Assembly (NCBI GenBank): GCA_022009835.1
Contig: CP091726.1
Coordinates: 1,116,001 to 1,180,000 of the forward strand
Reading direction: 5' to 3'
DNA length: 64,000 bases
Source of the DNA: Bacilli bacterium
GTDB taxonomy: Bacteria; Bacillota_I; Bacilli_A; RF39; UBA660
Position 1 is the stretch's first letter; each line of letters starts with the position of its first letter. The notes beneath the pieces were generated by a model. That model was not told where the DNA came from and searched no databases. It saw nothing but the letters and a program-made list of their open reading frames with translations. This document shows, in pieces, positions 43,844 through 54,451 of this stretch. The translations under genes were made by a program, and so were the position numbers.

Positions 43844-44801
43844 TTATTTCCTACCTGCAAAATATTTTATAGTTTTTTCTAATCCAACATTAAAATCTAT
43901 TTTCGGTTCCCAATTTAAAATTTCTTTTGCCTTATTGATATTTGGTTTTTCCTTTTTTGAGGGTCATCTTTCATTGCATCCATAAAAAAACAATTGATGA
44001 TTTTGTATTTACTGTCTTTTTTATTATATTTGCTACATCTAAAACAGAAATCTCCACAGGATTACCTACATTAATTGGAAATGGTATTTTTTTATCAAAT
44101 GACATTAGTTTTAAAATAAAATCTAATGTATCGTCGATATAGCAAAAACTTCTTGTTTGTTTTCCTTCGCCATAAATTGTAATATTTTCATTAAATAATG
44201 CTTGATTGACAAAATTAGATATAATTCTCCCATCTTCTTTTCTCATTTTAGGTCCGTATGTGTTAAATATTCTTGCCACTCTTACATCTACATCATATTT
44301 TCTAATATAGTCATAAATTAAAGCTTCAGCAGCTCTTTTTCCTTCATCATAACATGCTCGTACACCAATTGAATTAACATTTCCCCAATAATCTTCTGTT
44401 TGTGGATTTTCAAGCGCATCACCATAATCTTCAGAAGTAGAAGAATGAAATAATTTTACTTTTGTTCCTTCTATTGCTTTTAATAAATTTCTAACACCCA
44501 AAACACTCGATTCCCATGTTTCAATTGGAAATCCTAAATAATATTGTGGACTTGCAGGACATGCAAAATTATAAATTATATCAAATGAGTTTTTCTTTTT
44601 ATAAAACTAATAATTTTTATTATTGGTAATATCCATATTATAAAATTTAAAATTTTCATTATTTTTCAAACTCTTTTTAAATTTTTTCATAAGTTCCAGT
44701 AGATAAATTATCAACAACATAAATTTGATTATCAGCTAAAAAGTTTCTCAACTAAATTACTTCCAATAAATCCTGCTCCACCTGTAATCAAAATTTTTCA
44801 T
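43844..44801 (-). CDS. uxs: UDP-glucuronate decarboxylase
   Basis: The N-terminus in corrected frames reads MKILITGGAGFIGSNLVEKL. The intact piece 43971-44501 carries LFHSSTSEDYGDALENPQTE, DYWGNVNSIGVRACYDEGKR (the UXS signature with catalytic YxxxK as CYDEGKR) and ARIFNTYGPKMRKEDGR. It converts UDP-glucuronate to UDP-xylose. With ugd at the other end of the cluster this gives a complete UDP-glucose to UDP-xylose route. First gene of the cluster, after GGAAAGG. Confidence 0.8.
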
Positions 44802-45232
44802 ATCATATATCAATCCTTTCCTCCAAGCTTGAAGTTTAACATACAATAAAAAATAATTGGCATCACAAACTACAACACAACGTTTTATAAGATACCAATT
44901 ATTGAGATTAATTTTTAAATAGAAAATATATATTGCCTAATTAGCCATTCATCAGTAGCAGCCATCTTTATAAAAACAACTAACATTTTTTTACAATATG
45001 TTTCCCCAAGTCATTCATTTAATATTTTTACCATTATTTTTACATTATAGTCAATGATTTTGTCTTTAAAAATGTGGAGTATTTGGAATTTTTTTATATT
45101 AAATTATATGATTAAACATTTAAAGTTTTATTTTTTTAGATTATATAAACACTTCTGTTTCGGATTCAAAGTAAAATTTATAATAATATATTTAAAATCA
45201 ATCACAATTTCAACTTTATTTTTTAAATTTTT
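44802..45232 (-). promoter_or_regulatory. Upstream region of the glycan cluster
   Basis: About 430 bases without a convincing gene. A minus-strand TATAAT (45046-45051) could be a -10 element for the glycan cluster; its -35 is weak. Long A/T-rich spacer, no clear riboswitch or terminator. I see nothing else in it. Confidence 0.3.
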
Positions 45233-46239
45233 TTATCTATGCTTTTTTTATAATAATTAACTATTACTTTTTTCTCCGTTTGGATAATATTCATAATCAG
45301 TTTTTAATATAACTTTTTAAATCCCCATTTGAAATATATTTGCATATTTCTTATTTCATTAGGTTCTACTCCTAAAGTTAATGTTTTTATATCCTTTTTT
45401 TCTTTTTAGATCTTTTTTTCCATAAATTTATATAGTTTTTGAAAAAAATATCCCTTATTTTTGATATTCTTTATTTGTTCTAAAAAGCTGATAAATAAAC
45501 TTTACCACTTCCTACTAAATCTTCTTTGTTTTGCATATCTAAATCTTTTTCAGATATAATTGCAGTTGCCTCAGCAATTATTTTATCATTAAGAAGACCC
45601 ATATAAACAATTCTATTATCAACATTACGTAATGATTCTTTTTTTAAATTCTTTCCACACATCAGAATGATTGTGATTTTTTATCTCTTCATTCCATTTT
45701 TTTGAATTATCAAATCTTTTGTGGCAATAACACATTTAAAATTATTATCATTATTTAATTTTTTTATATCAATTAATCCTCTTGTATGAAACCCAAGTTT
45801 TTCATAAAATTTTATAGCTTTTTCGTTATAAGCAAAAACATCAATAAATATATATTCACAACCTATGCTTTTTTTAAATATTCTTCCATTTTTTGCATAA
45901 GACATTTACCTATGCCTTTACTTCTAGTATTTTTAGATACTATTAATTCTGATATTTCACCACTTCTAGGACACTTATAATCTAAATAGTCATATTCATC
46001 ATAATTTCTAATATAACCCATTATTAAGCCAATTACTTTATTATTTTTCAAGTGCTAAATAACATTTACCTTCATTAACGCTAATTTCTTTTTAAATCTA
46101 AAATAGCCATTTTATCTCTATATTCTGGATGTAATTGATCTAAATTATCTTTATCAATAGTTAATATATATTCTTCTAATTCTACAAGTAAGTCTTTTAC
46201 ATCTTCTAAATACTTTTCATCATATTCTATTATTTGCAT
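45233..46239 (-). CDS. Tandem GNAT acetyltransferase fusion, about 325 aa
   Basis: First GNAT domain (residues 1-165): ISELIVSKNTRSKGIGKCLM is the acetyl-CoA loop, then FAYNEKAIKFYEKLGFHTRG. Reading one A7 run at 45700-45710 as five continues directly into a second GNAT domain: VYLSAFRTNKEYQNKGYFSK and TLGVEPNEIRNMQIYFKWGF. Each domain has the beta-bulge/P-loop pattern. The fusion depends on that one correction. Substrate unknown; amine or antibiotic acetylation is possible. Confidence 0.55.
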
Positions 46240-46259
46240 AGTATCTCCTCTATTGGTTA

Positions 46260-46733
46260 TTAAAAAAATAAATATTTCTTCTGTTTCATTATTTTTTTAT
46301 ATTATAATTACCATTTGTATATTCTTCTATTGTTTTCTCCCAAAATGAATATGCTTCATTACTATTTTTTATAGGTTCAATTTCCCAATATCCTTTATAC
46401 TTTTCAAAGATTTCTATTGCAACTTTTTTTCCTATATGTTTTCTCCTATACTGTGGTATTATTAAAAACTCTGCAATTGATTTTCCAGTATTATTAAATT
46501 TCAAATTTTCATTTATCATAACAAATCCTAAATATGTTTTATCATTTTTTATAAAATATGCTTCTCTATCATTATCAGTAAAATAATTGTCAAACCATTT
46601 ATACTCAAAATTAGCATGTTCAGTTAATTCGTTTTTGATATATTTACTACCATCATATAAAGCAAATTGTAATAAGTTATGCAATACTTCCTTTTTTTAT
46701 CTAATGTTACTTTTTTTCTAATATATAATTCAT
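46260..46733 (-). CDS. GNAT family acetyltransferase
   Basis: Start at 46733 (MNYILEKVTLDKKEVLHNLL) after TAGGTGAG. The acetyl-CoA-binding region reads FLIIPQYRRKHIGKKVAIEI (the RxxGxG/A-like loop as RRKHIGKK), followed by NSNEAYSFWEKTIEEYTNGN. About 155 aa. It is co-directional with two other GNAT genes; such clusters often modify small amines or drugs. Confidence 0.65.
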
Positions 46734-46742
46734 TAAACTCAC

Positions 46743-47340
46743 CTATTTTTTTAATTCATCTAATCTTGTGTAGTCATCTTTTGTTATTTCATAACAATAA
46801 CACTCAGTTTCTTTTAGTCTGAATGGTATATTTAACCATCTTTGTTTTATTTAACTTGCAAAAACCAAATTTTTCCATAATCTTCCATGAAGCAGAATTT
46901 TCTATTGCAGCACACGTTTCTATTTTATTAATTCCAACTTCATAGAACATATAATCAAGCACTAATTTAGCTGCTTCTGTTCCAAGGCCCATTCCATGAT
47001 AACGTGAATCTAAAAACCAACCAACATCTCTTATAGTATCGTCATTTTTATTACCGTTTTCATCATAAGAATTTTGACAACTCACTTGACCAATACATTC
47101 ATTCTTTGTTTTTAAAATTATTGACCACTGAAATACATCTTTATTTAATGATCTTTCTAATTTCTTATATTGCCATTTTTTTCTCAAGTTCCCAATCATA
47201 ATTAAATTTTTCCAACAAGATAATATTTAGCGACATCAATATCACATAGAATATTCCAAATAACTTTTTAAATCTTCTTCTTTAGTAGGCCTTAAAATTA
47301 AGTTTTCAGATTCTAATACTTTTGATCCAATATATTTCAT
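46743..47340 (-). CDS. RimJ/RimL-type GNAT acetyltransferase
   Basis: Starts MKYIGSKVLESENLILRPTK at 47340. The intact part has DDTIRDVGWFLDSRYHGMGL then GTEAAKLVLDYMF, the acetyl-CoA loop, and CAAIENSASWKIMEKFGF. The corrected C-terminus reads LNIPFRLKETECYCYEITKD. About 195 aa. The ESENLILRP opening is typical of RimJ/L-like enzymes acting on protein N-termini or small molecules. Confidence 0.65.
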
Positions 47341-47450
47341 AAGCAAAGTACCCTCTTTCTATACAATATTATAACATGGATTTTTAGCAAACTAACTTAA
47401 ATTACTAGAATTTTTAAAGAAAAAAATAATTTTTATAAATTAAAAAAAGA

Positions 47451-47483
47451 GCACTAGTAAAGATTCAATTTCCCTACTAGTGC
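47451..47483 (-). terminator. Terminator after the DNA methyltransferase
   Basis: GCACTAGTA and TACTAGTGC form a perfect nine-bp stem with a 15-base loop. On the minus strand it is followed by CTCTTTTTTT, so it ends the dcm-like transcript. Confidence 0.8.
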
Positions 47484-47488
47484 CTTAT

Positions 47489-48568
47489 TTATGCAAATAT
47501 GGATTTTTAATACATTATATATAACATCAACTACTATCGAATTACCAGCTTGATGATATAAATATGTTTCGGCACATACTTTATATGCTTTTTTTCATAA
47601 TCTTCATCACTAAATCCCATTAGTCTCCAAGCTTCTTTTTGATGTTAACTTTCTTATTCTCATTTTAATCCCCCTCTACTACAATTTTACAATTATCAGC
47701 AGTATTATTAGCAGTTAACGTTGGTGCATAACCATTTTTGAGAAAAAAATTCTTGATGCTTGAGCAAACTTACATTCTTTATCAATTCCACAAACACCAC
47801 CATTTTTTTATATTTATTTATATTTATATCGTATGTTCTATTTAAGTTATTTTTTTGTTATGAAATAAAATATTATTTTTTTATCAATAATTTCGTAATT
47901 ATTATCTGTTAAATAATACTTTTTCATTAACATTCTTTTTCCAAATAGTCTAATAATGTTTTATTGCATCCTTTGCCATCAATAAATTTAAAGTCTATGT
48001 CATTATCTAAGATAGCAATTAAAAAATATCTTCTTCTAGTTTGCGGTACATCATAATCAACAGCATTTAAAACTTTATCATGCAATGAATATCCTAATTC
48101 AATTAAATCCTGTTTAAACAATTTCAATGTTTCACTAAATGCTTTACTAGTTATATTAGCAACATTTTTCAAAGATAACATACTTAGGTTTTTACCTTTA
48201 CCTCTCTTAACAGTCTTATCATTTCCCATCCTAAACTTGATCTGGTTGAACTTTTAAAGTCAAAACCTCTCATTCTACCAGCACAGCAAATATCTTGGCA
48301 AGGAAAACCACCTATCCATATATCACAATATGGTAAATCGGTTCCTTTAATATCTGTAATACTTTCCTAAATTTAATGTTTCATCAACATTATGAATAGC
48401 ACAAAAAGATTTTATTGCATTTTTATCTATTTCAGAAAAAAATTCTAATTTATAATCTTTAATAACTCCTTCTTCTTTTAATCTTTGAAACGCTTTTTCT
48501 GGTGCTCCAATACCACTAAAAAAAGTACCAACTTTTATGGTACTTTCACAATATTTATTATTTGGCAT
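47489..48568 (-). CDS. C5-cytosine DNA methyltransferase
   Basis: ATG at 48568 after GAAGGGGGTTG. Motif I (KVGTFFSGIGAPEKAFQRL), motif IV (GGFPCQDICCAGRMRGF, with the catalytic Cys), motif VIII (DVPQTRRRYFLIAIL) and motif X (YHQAGNSIVVDVIYNV) are all present across frames. About 350 aa. It modifies cytosines in a target that cannot be predicted. No cognate endonuclease is visible, so it is probably an orphan or protective methylase of the element. Confidence 0.8.
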
Positions 48569-48588
48569 AATATCAACCCCCTTCATTG

Positions 48589-49305
48589 TTACAAAAACCA
48601 AATCATCTTCCCACAATTCTTCTGAATTTATGTTTAATTTATTAATATTGTTATAAATCGCATTTTTTTCATATATCCATATTTGTTTTCTATTTTATAT
48701 CCTTCTTCATCATAAAATTTGTTTTTTACAACTCTTGGTACTATATAATGAATAATTTTTTTATTAAATCAACGAAATCATTTTTCTTCTAATAGTTCTT
48801 CAAATAAATCATTATAATAAAAAAATCTGTGAATCATTCTCATCTATATATCCTTTTTTTATTAACTCTAATGTTAAATAATTTATATTTTTTTATCAAA
48901 ATTGGTTTTTATCGTCTTTATCAATTTGTATATTAGTACTTTTTTTGTGTAATATTTTTCCATATCTAGTTCATCCATATACCGATTTTCTATATCTGGA
49001 ATCAAGTCTATTTGTTTAGGCACTTCATATATTAAGTATTCATATTCAAAATAGCCTTTTTTCCCTCTTATTTTATTTATTGACAAATATCCATACAATT
49101 GTAATTCTTTTAAAGTAGATCTAATAGCTGTTTTATTTTCTTTACATATAGAACACAACCCTGTTAGTGAGTAATCCCAATCTTCTGGTAATGATAACAT
49201 ATAAGATAATAATCCTTTTGCCTTTAAACTCAAACTTTTATCTTGTAAATGATGATTACTCATAATTGTAAAATTTTTATTTTTTTCTATTTTAAATACA
49301 GCCAT
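48589..49305 (-). CDS. Replication-initiator-like HTH protein
   Basis: Intact N-terminal 115 residues: MAVFKIEKNKNFTIMSNHHL, SLKAKGLLSYMLSLPEDWDY and a winged-helix (TAIRSTLKELQLYGYLSINK). This opening is common to RepA/DnaD-like proteins of Gram-positive plasmids and ICEs. Downstream frames continue KKGYIDENDSQIFYYNDLFE to about 238 aa. It would load or regulate element replication. AATGGGGGAA precedes the start. Frame broken near 48950. Confidence 0.7.
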
Positions 49306-49346
49306 AATTATTCCCCCTTTACTGCAACAAAAAAAGATATAGTTTC

Positions 49347-50083
49347 CTATACCTTTATAGTTATATTAAAATGTTCTTTTTTATAGTTCTTTTCTTTTCG
49401 TACTATTATCATACCCACTCTATGCTTATGAAAAGTTGGATTACCAATATGTGGATCCTCAACAATACAATTACGATCTTCAACTAATGATAAAATCTCC
49501 CATCCTTCTCTAAAATAAGTCTCCATTTCACATTGCTTTTAAATATTGATTAGGATTAAGGTTATCTGTATTTTTTTATCATCTAACCACATCAAATATT
49601 CTAAATACATAATTCCATCATCTTTTACCAAGCTTTTTAATTTTTCTATTTTTCTTTTCATAGGTATATGAGAATACTCTTTTCTACTTAATCCTCTTTT
49701 AGAATAGACAACATCATATTGTCTATTACAGCATTCAAATATACTTTTATTATATAATCTAACTCCATCATGTAATCCCTCTATATTAATTCTATCTTCT
49801 GCACCATACATTGTTCTTCTTTGCAATACACCTTGTCCATCTTCATAAATTATTGGCATTTGAATATGTCCACCATATATATATATTTCATTCATTTCAA
49901 AAAGCATCTACTAGATATCCTTTTTTTAAGAAACGGAATAGTATGTAATCCATCTAAACAACCAAAATCGCATACTTCTAAATTTTTCTCCATCTTTTTT
50001 TCATTTAAAAAAATTTTTAATAATGAGTAAAATGTCGTATTTACCCTTCCAAACGAACTAACTCTTGTTGTTACTGTTCCCAT
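49347..50083 (-). CDS. Class I SAM methyltransferase, about 240 aa
   Basis: ATG at 50083, six bases after GGAGGT; the upstream ATG at 50098 lacks a ribosome site. LEVCDFGCLDGLHTIPFLKK is the SAM-binding motif I, followed by a QMPIIYEDGQGVLQRRTMYG segment, CCNRQYDVVYSKRGLSRKEY and LKSLVKDDGIMYLEYLMWLD (post-motif strands). The C-terminus reads RVGMIIVRKEKNYKKEHFNI. It resembles TehB-like small-molecule methylases. Two frame breaks. Confidence 0.6.
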
Positions 50084-50088
50084 TAAAG

Positions 50089-50320
50089 TTACCTCCATTT
50101 TCTTATATTGAGCACGGTAATTTTATAAAAAATATCAATAGAAACCTCGGTATTAGTATATTTTACAATGGTTATCACCAACAACCAAGAGATGATTAAT
50201 CACCCAACAACCAAGTACAGTATCAACTATAGCATCAGTATTTACCTTATAAGTATTTTTATAATACTTCTTGCCTTTTCCTACTACTGCCTTGGTTACA
50301 ATTTCCTTATATGCTGACAA
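50089..50320 (-). CDS. cotE: Truncated spore coat protein CotE
   Basis: TTG start at 50320 after GAGGGGTGATATC. Residues 1-43 match CotE: SAYKEIVTKAVVGKGKKYYK and VDTVLGCWVINH. CotE organises the outer spore coat and is usually about 180 aa. Here the match ends at codon 43, where the bases encoding LGCWVI are repeated one base short, and an unrelated tail follows. The gene was probably cut by insertion of the mobile element on its low-coordinate side. Confidence 0.65.
50174..50215. repeat. Direct repeat inside cotE (possible attachment-site remnant)
   Basis: ATCACCAACAACCAAG at 50174-50189 and ATCACCCAACAACCAAG at 50199-50215 are the same motif, separated by nine bases, differing by one C. 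It coincides with the point where CotE homology stops. Confidence 0.55.
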
Positions 50321-50326
50321 AAGATA

Positions 50327-51045
50327 TCACCCCTCACCATAATTTATGTTATAGATAAGAAAAAAAGTACCATTTTTTTGATACTTTACTATTTTTAATA
50401 AATCATCATTTCTAATAATAAAGATATTCTTATCTTTGTAGAAGGCAAAGAAAAACATCTTCTAATACAATATTCTTTTTTTATCTAAAAAAATTATATA
50501 CCCATTTCTTATCTTTTTTTCAAATGTTTCAAAAGTATCTTCTTGAATATCACCATCTAATATAATTGGTAATGGTAATGGTGAAATCTCTTTCTTATAA
50601 GGAAACACCGATAAAGTACCACTACTTTCTAACACAGCATATTCTACTTCCTCAATACTACGATATCCCTTATCCCTAAGTTGTACTAATAAATCATCTA
50701 AATTATATCTTTGTTTTTAGCATCTCATTATAATTAATTTTTCCATTCTTAATAATTAAAGAAGGATTACCCTCTAGAAAAAAAGCCTAAATTTTTGGGT
50801 TTTTTCAAACTAAAAGTAAGACAAAAATACATTGTAGTAATACCAATATCACTATTGGAATTAAAGAATATAAAATACTATTCTTATAATTTTTCAATAC
50901 TAATAACCGTAAGTTCTGCTATTAACAAAGATACAATTAAATCAGTTATACTAAGCTGACCAACTTCTCTCTTTCCCATTATTCTATATATTAAAAAAAT
51001 ATAAATAAATAAAAAGAATACTGTTCTAACTACTACTATTGTCAT
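50327..51045 (-). CDS. DUF421 (YetF-like) membrane protein
   Basis: Starts MTIVVVRTVFFLFIYIFLIY at 51045. MGKREVGQLSITDLIVSLLI is the DUF421 signature, followed by a third membrane segment. The cytoplasmic domain has LDDLLVQLRDKGYRSIEEVE, PLPIILDGDIQEDTFE and a C-terminus LIYNINYGEG. About 235 aa. YetF-type proteins are found in spore formers and bind no known substrate. The stop lies inside the ribosome site of cotE, so the two are co-transcribed. Confidence 0.75.
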
Positions 51046-51118
51046 AATTATCACCATTAACATTATGTCCTAATGTATATTTTTTTATTCAATAACATAA
51101 TATTTATTGGTGATATTT

Positions 51119-51478
51119 ATGATGATAAATTATTTAAAAAAAGTTCTATCTGGACAATTAGTATCTTACTTATATCTTCTATTATTGTTACTATCTTTAA
51201 TTATTTCAATAGAATAAGTGGTATACCCCTAAAAAAATACTCTTTCTCTTAATACCATTAATAAGTATATTTATTGGTAGTTATAAGTTAGGAAAACTAT
51301 CAAATCAAAAAGGTTATATAGAAGGTATAAAAATATGGTAGTATATATCTTATTATCTTTCTAATTATAAGTATTATAACTAAATCATTTACTTACCTAT
51401 CAATAATATATTATATAGTACTAATGATAATATCCATATTAGGTAGTATTCTTGGTATTAATAAAAAGAGAATCCTAA
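51119..51478 (+). CDS. TIGR04086/DUF3792 membrane protein
   Basis: Plus strand, ATG at 51119 (or 51122). Corrected frames give MMINYLKKVLSGTISILLIS, FIGSYKLGKLSNQKGYIEGI (the family signature between helices two and three) and four transmembrane helices. About 120 aa. Function unknown in the family, which is widespread in Clostridia and Bacilli. It converges on the minus-strand gene at 51475. Confidence 0.65.
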
Positions 51479-52006
51479 AAAGTATAAGGGTTACGATATA
51501 TATTACTAACAATAATATCAATAATAAAGATAAACATTACTATATAAGTATAATTATAATATTTCTTATTAAAATATTTATCAATTACTGGTAATAATAA
51601 ATAATTAAGAATAAGAGAACCTATAGCAAAAGAAAAAACACTTCTAAAACAAACAATACCATCTATGTTCAAAAATAAACCACTATAATCCCATAACCTT
51701 TGATCAAAAAAATTAATACTAATATACCCAACAACATATTCTAATAAACCAGTTATCAATATACTAAAAAAATAAATAATAATATTGGTCTCTTTTTTTA
51801 AATCCCTTTAATAAACTTAACAAAACAGCTCCTACACCATATATTGGAAGCCAAGGGCCATATAAAACACCCCAATTATTAAATATACCAAGTGTCATAT
51901 AATAAAAAAACAACTTCATATATATATCCAGTAAAAGCTCCTAATAAAAAAATAACAAAATAATATAATAACTTATCTACAACACCCTTTTTTTCTTCTT
52001 ACTCAT
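51475..52006 (-). CDS. Putative ABC-transporter type IV (PF06541-like) membrane protein
   Basis: Starts MSKKKKGVVDKLLYYFVIFL, then GAFTGYIYEVVFFYYMTLGI, NNWGVLYGPWLPIYGVGAVL, ITGLLEYVVGYISINFFDQR and LWDYSGLFLNIDGIVCFRSV. The WxYS..NxxGxxCxR pattern after an LLE-containing helix is that of PF06541 membrane proteins. Six helices, about 175 aa. The 5' part is frame-broken; 51475-51759 is intact. Confidence 0.65.
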
Positions 52007-52065
52007 AATAATACCTTACCTACCATAAAAAGTATAACATATTATAATTATTTATACAATAGAAA

Positions 52066-52093
52066 ACAAAGACTATTTAACCAAAGTCTTTGT
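52066..52093 (-). terminator. Terminator between two chromosomal genes
   Basis: ACAAAGACT / AGTCTTTGT, nine-bp stem with a ten-base loop, T-rich on both sides. It ends the lipoprotein transcript arriving from 52.99 kb. Confidence 0.75.
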
Positions 52094-52106
52094 TTTTATT
52101 ATTATA

Positions 52107-52988
52107 AAAAAATATATCTTATCTAACATATCAGGGTAATCAGATAATTCGCTTTCTAATTCTTTAAATTCTTCTTCACTTAAATCATATAAAAGGTACT
52201 ATAAATAAATTATCATTAGATATCTTACCCTTAATACCAAGATAACTTCTATAAAGAAGAAGAGAATAATAACCATCACCATTATAAGTCATAACAACAT
52301 TAGTAGTATTAAAAGAATTACCTGAAGTAACATCATTAAACTCATACTGAATAGTATTACTATATTCTGGTATTACAGCCTCACTTTGTGTACCTTTTAA
52401 TAAAATATATTTAGGAAGTTTATTCCTATATTCTAAATGATCTCTTTTACTTTTTTTATTATCATAACTATCTTTAATCTTCAATACAAAATACTCATCA
52501 TTAATATATTCTTTCTTACCAGTATTTAAAATATTATAAACATCGTTCTCTTTATAATCTTTCTTCTTAATATTCTTAATACCAAGAATCTCTCTTCTAT
52601 AACCACTACCAGGATTAATAACCCAAGAATTATTACCACTAATAACATAACCATCTGGAGTTTTAACTTCGGTTAAAATATATATCTTATCTTCTAAACC
52701 AATTAATCTATGAGCCTTCTTATCACTAACCCAACTATCGATTAAATTATTATACTCATCCTTAAGAATAAATTCTGCTCCCTCAAGTATATTATCATTA
52801 TAGTCCTCAACAAAAATATCACAAAACCATTCATCAGGACCATTCTTAATTTCTTCATAAATAGAGGCTTTTTCACTAGTAGCATACTGTCCCCTTTTCT
52901 TACCACAACTAGTTAAACCAAATGAAGTAATTATTATACTAGTAGCCAAAAGTAACGACACTATTCTTCTTTTACCATTATCATTCAT
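52107..52988 (-). CDS. Lipoprotein with a SpaA/prealbumin-like domain
   Basis: Signal peptide and lipobox: VSLLLATSIIITSFGLTSC. Residues 50-125 resemble a SpaA-type fold (FVEDYNDNILEGAEFILKDE, IYILTEVKTPDGYVISGNNS). The rest is unrecognised (SNTIQYEFNDVTSGNSFNTT). A T4 run near 52194 must be three to continue the frame into LSEEEFKELESELSDYPDML. About 290 aa, exposed on the cell surface. A second SpaA-like protein, separate from the element adhesin. Confidence 0.6.
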
Positions 52989-53043
52989 TACAATACAATT
53001 CTCCTTTGACCACTATTATATCAATAATTAAAAATAAAGTCAA

Positions 53044-53843
53044 CTATTCAGTAAGTAATTTAGATAAAGAAACAATATTATAACCTCTACTAGTAATATA
53101 TCTAATAATAATATCAATATTATCTATATCATTAAGTAATATAATACTACCATTACTAAGCTTATTCTTAATATCACTATAATTACCTATTATTGTAGGA
53201 ATAACTGCCATCATATTATTACTATTACATATATTTAAATAAACACTATTCTTTTCTTTAAATAAACAATATTTAGAACTATTATTACTTATCCTATTAA
53301 TTAAGGCATTATCATTTTCTAATATACTATCACTATATATTCCATTATTACCATAAGTATATAATTCATTATTCTTTAGTTTTTTTAATATTATTAATAT
53401 TAATATCATTATGATTTAAATATAACGATAAATTATTAATACCCTTAATCTTATCATAATCCCTATCATTATATATAATAACTAAGGCAACATTCTTCTT
53501 ATTACTTCCTCTAATAATATACTTATCCATATTATTAACTAAACTATTACTAGGCATAATATTTCTATATACCAAAGCTTCTTCCCTAAAAATACCCCCT
53601 AATTTCATTTCTTCATAACTCTTATCAACATCAACTTCTATTCCTTTAATACCTGGTATAATAGTATCATTATTAATAATAGCATTAACAGGTAACACTT
53701 CATAACTATCCTTAATATCATTTAATTTAATCATTAAAGGATCTCTATTATTAAGTATATTCATTACTTTATCAGTATAATAAAAAAACTAAAAACATAC
53801 TAATCCAATTATTAAAAAAATATTCTAATTATATTTTTTTCAA
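53044..53843 (-). CDS. Degenerate NodB-type deacetylase, membrane anchored
   Basis: TTG at 53843 after TTAGGTGG, then a transmembrane helix (IIRIFLIIGLVCFLVFYY). The domain order follows NodB deacetylases: NVALVIIYNDRDYDKIKGIN where the TFDD strand should be, ELYTYGNNGIYSDSIL where HTxxH should be, and NGSIILLNDIDNIDIIIRYI, SRGYNIVSLSKLL at the end. The metal-binding Asp and His are missing, so it is likely a non-catalytic sugar-binding relative. One frame break at 53380-53400. Confidence 0.5.
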
Positions 53844-54004
53844 GATAACCACCTAATTAAATATATGTATATATATTAAAAAGTATACAATAAAGACCTA
53901 ATAGAAAGAATATATAAATAATATTAAATCCCAAATTCCTATCATACAAAAGATACAAAAAGTATCCTTTTTCTATATATCATATTTAAAACAAACAATT
54001 AAAA

Positions 54005-54451
54005 TTATTTTTTAGCTTGTTTTAAAGCTTTTTCTAAAGCAGCATATAAAGCATCAATTTTAATAGTACAACCACTTACAGTATCAGTATAACCATCATC
54101 ATTTAAAGTAATTTTATCTAAACCTTGGTTGTCAACAACATTTTTTTCTAATGCTTCTACTTGAGTATACCATTCACCTATTTTAGAACCATAAGGATGA
54201 TTATACATACCATAAGCATCTCCTAATGTTTTTTTAGTAGTTTCTACTCCATCTTTAGTATAAGTAGTATCTAAATTAACATCAGTAATCTTACCATTTT
54301 TATCTACTGTTACAATAGCAGTAGCAGTATTATTCTGACCACCATAACTATCAGTAGCGGTTCCTGTATATACTCCTTCTTTATATCCTTTAGAACAGCC
54401 AGTTAAAACTAATAATCCTATTACCCCCAATGCAAATAGTTTCTTTTTCAT
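54005..54451 (-). CDS. FMN-binding domain lipoprotein
   Basis: 148 aa, intact. Lipobox LGVIGLLVLTGC. YKEGVYTGTATDSYGGQNNT, TAIVTVDKNGKITDVNLDTT and DTVSGCTIKIDALYAALEKA follow the FMN_bind pattern; the covalent flavin site D-x-(V/I)-SGA-T-x-(S/T) appears here as DTVSGCTIK. It would carry electrons at the membrane surface as part of an extracellular flavin system. Start preceded by AGGAGG. Confidence 0.8.
   Translation of the reverse strand: MKKKLFALGVIGLLVLTGCSKGYKEGVYTGTATDSYGGQNNTATAIVTVDKNGKITDVNLDTTYTKDGVETTKKTLGDAYGMYNHPYGSKIGEWYTQVEALEKNVVDNQGLDKITLNDDGYTDTVSGCTIKIDALYAALEKALKQAKK

Noticed and set aside
44802..45232. A riboswitch or T-box before the glycan cluster
   Set aside because: No conserved T-box, specifier or known aptamer core could be found in the A/T-rich spacer.
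1..51000. Frame breaks as real mass pseudogenization or programmed slippage
   Set aside because: Breaks follow A/T run length rather than position in gene or gene function, conserved active-site blocks stay intact on both sides, and tiny corrections restore full proteins. Overlapping stop-start pairs are also preserved after correction.
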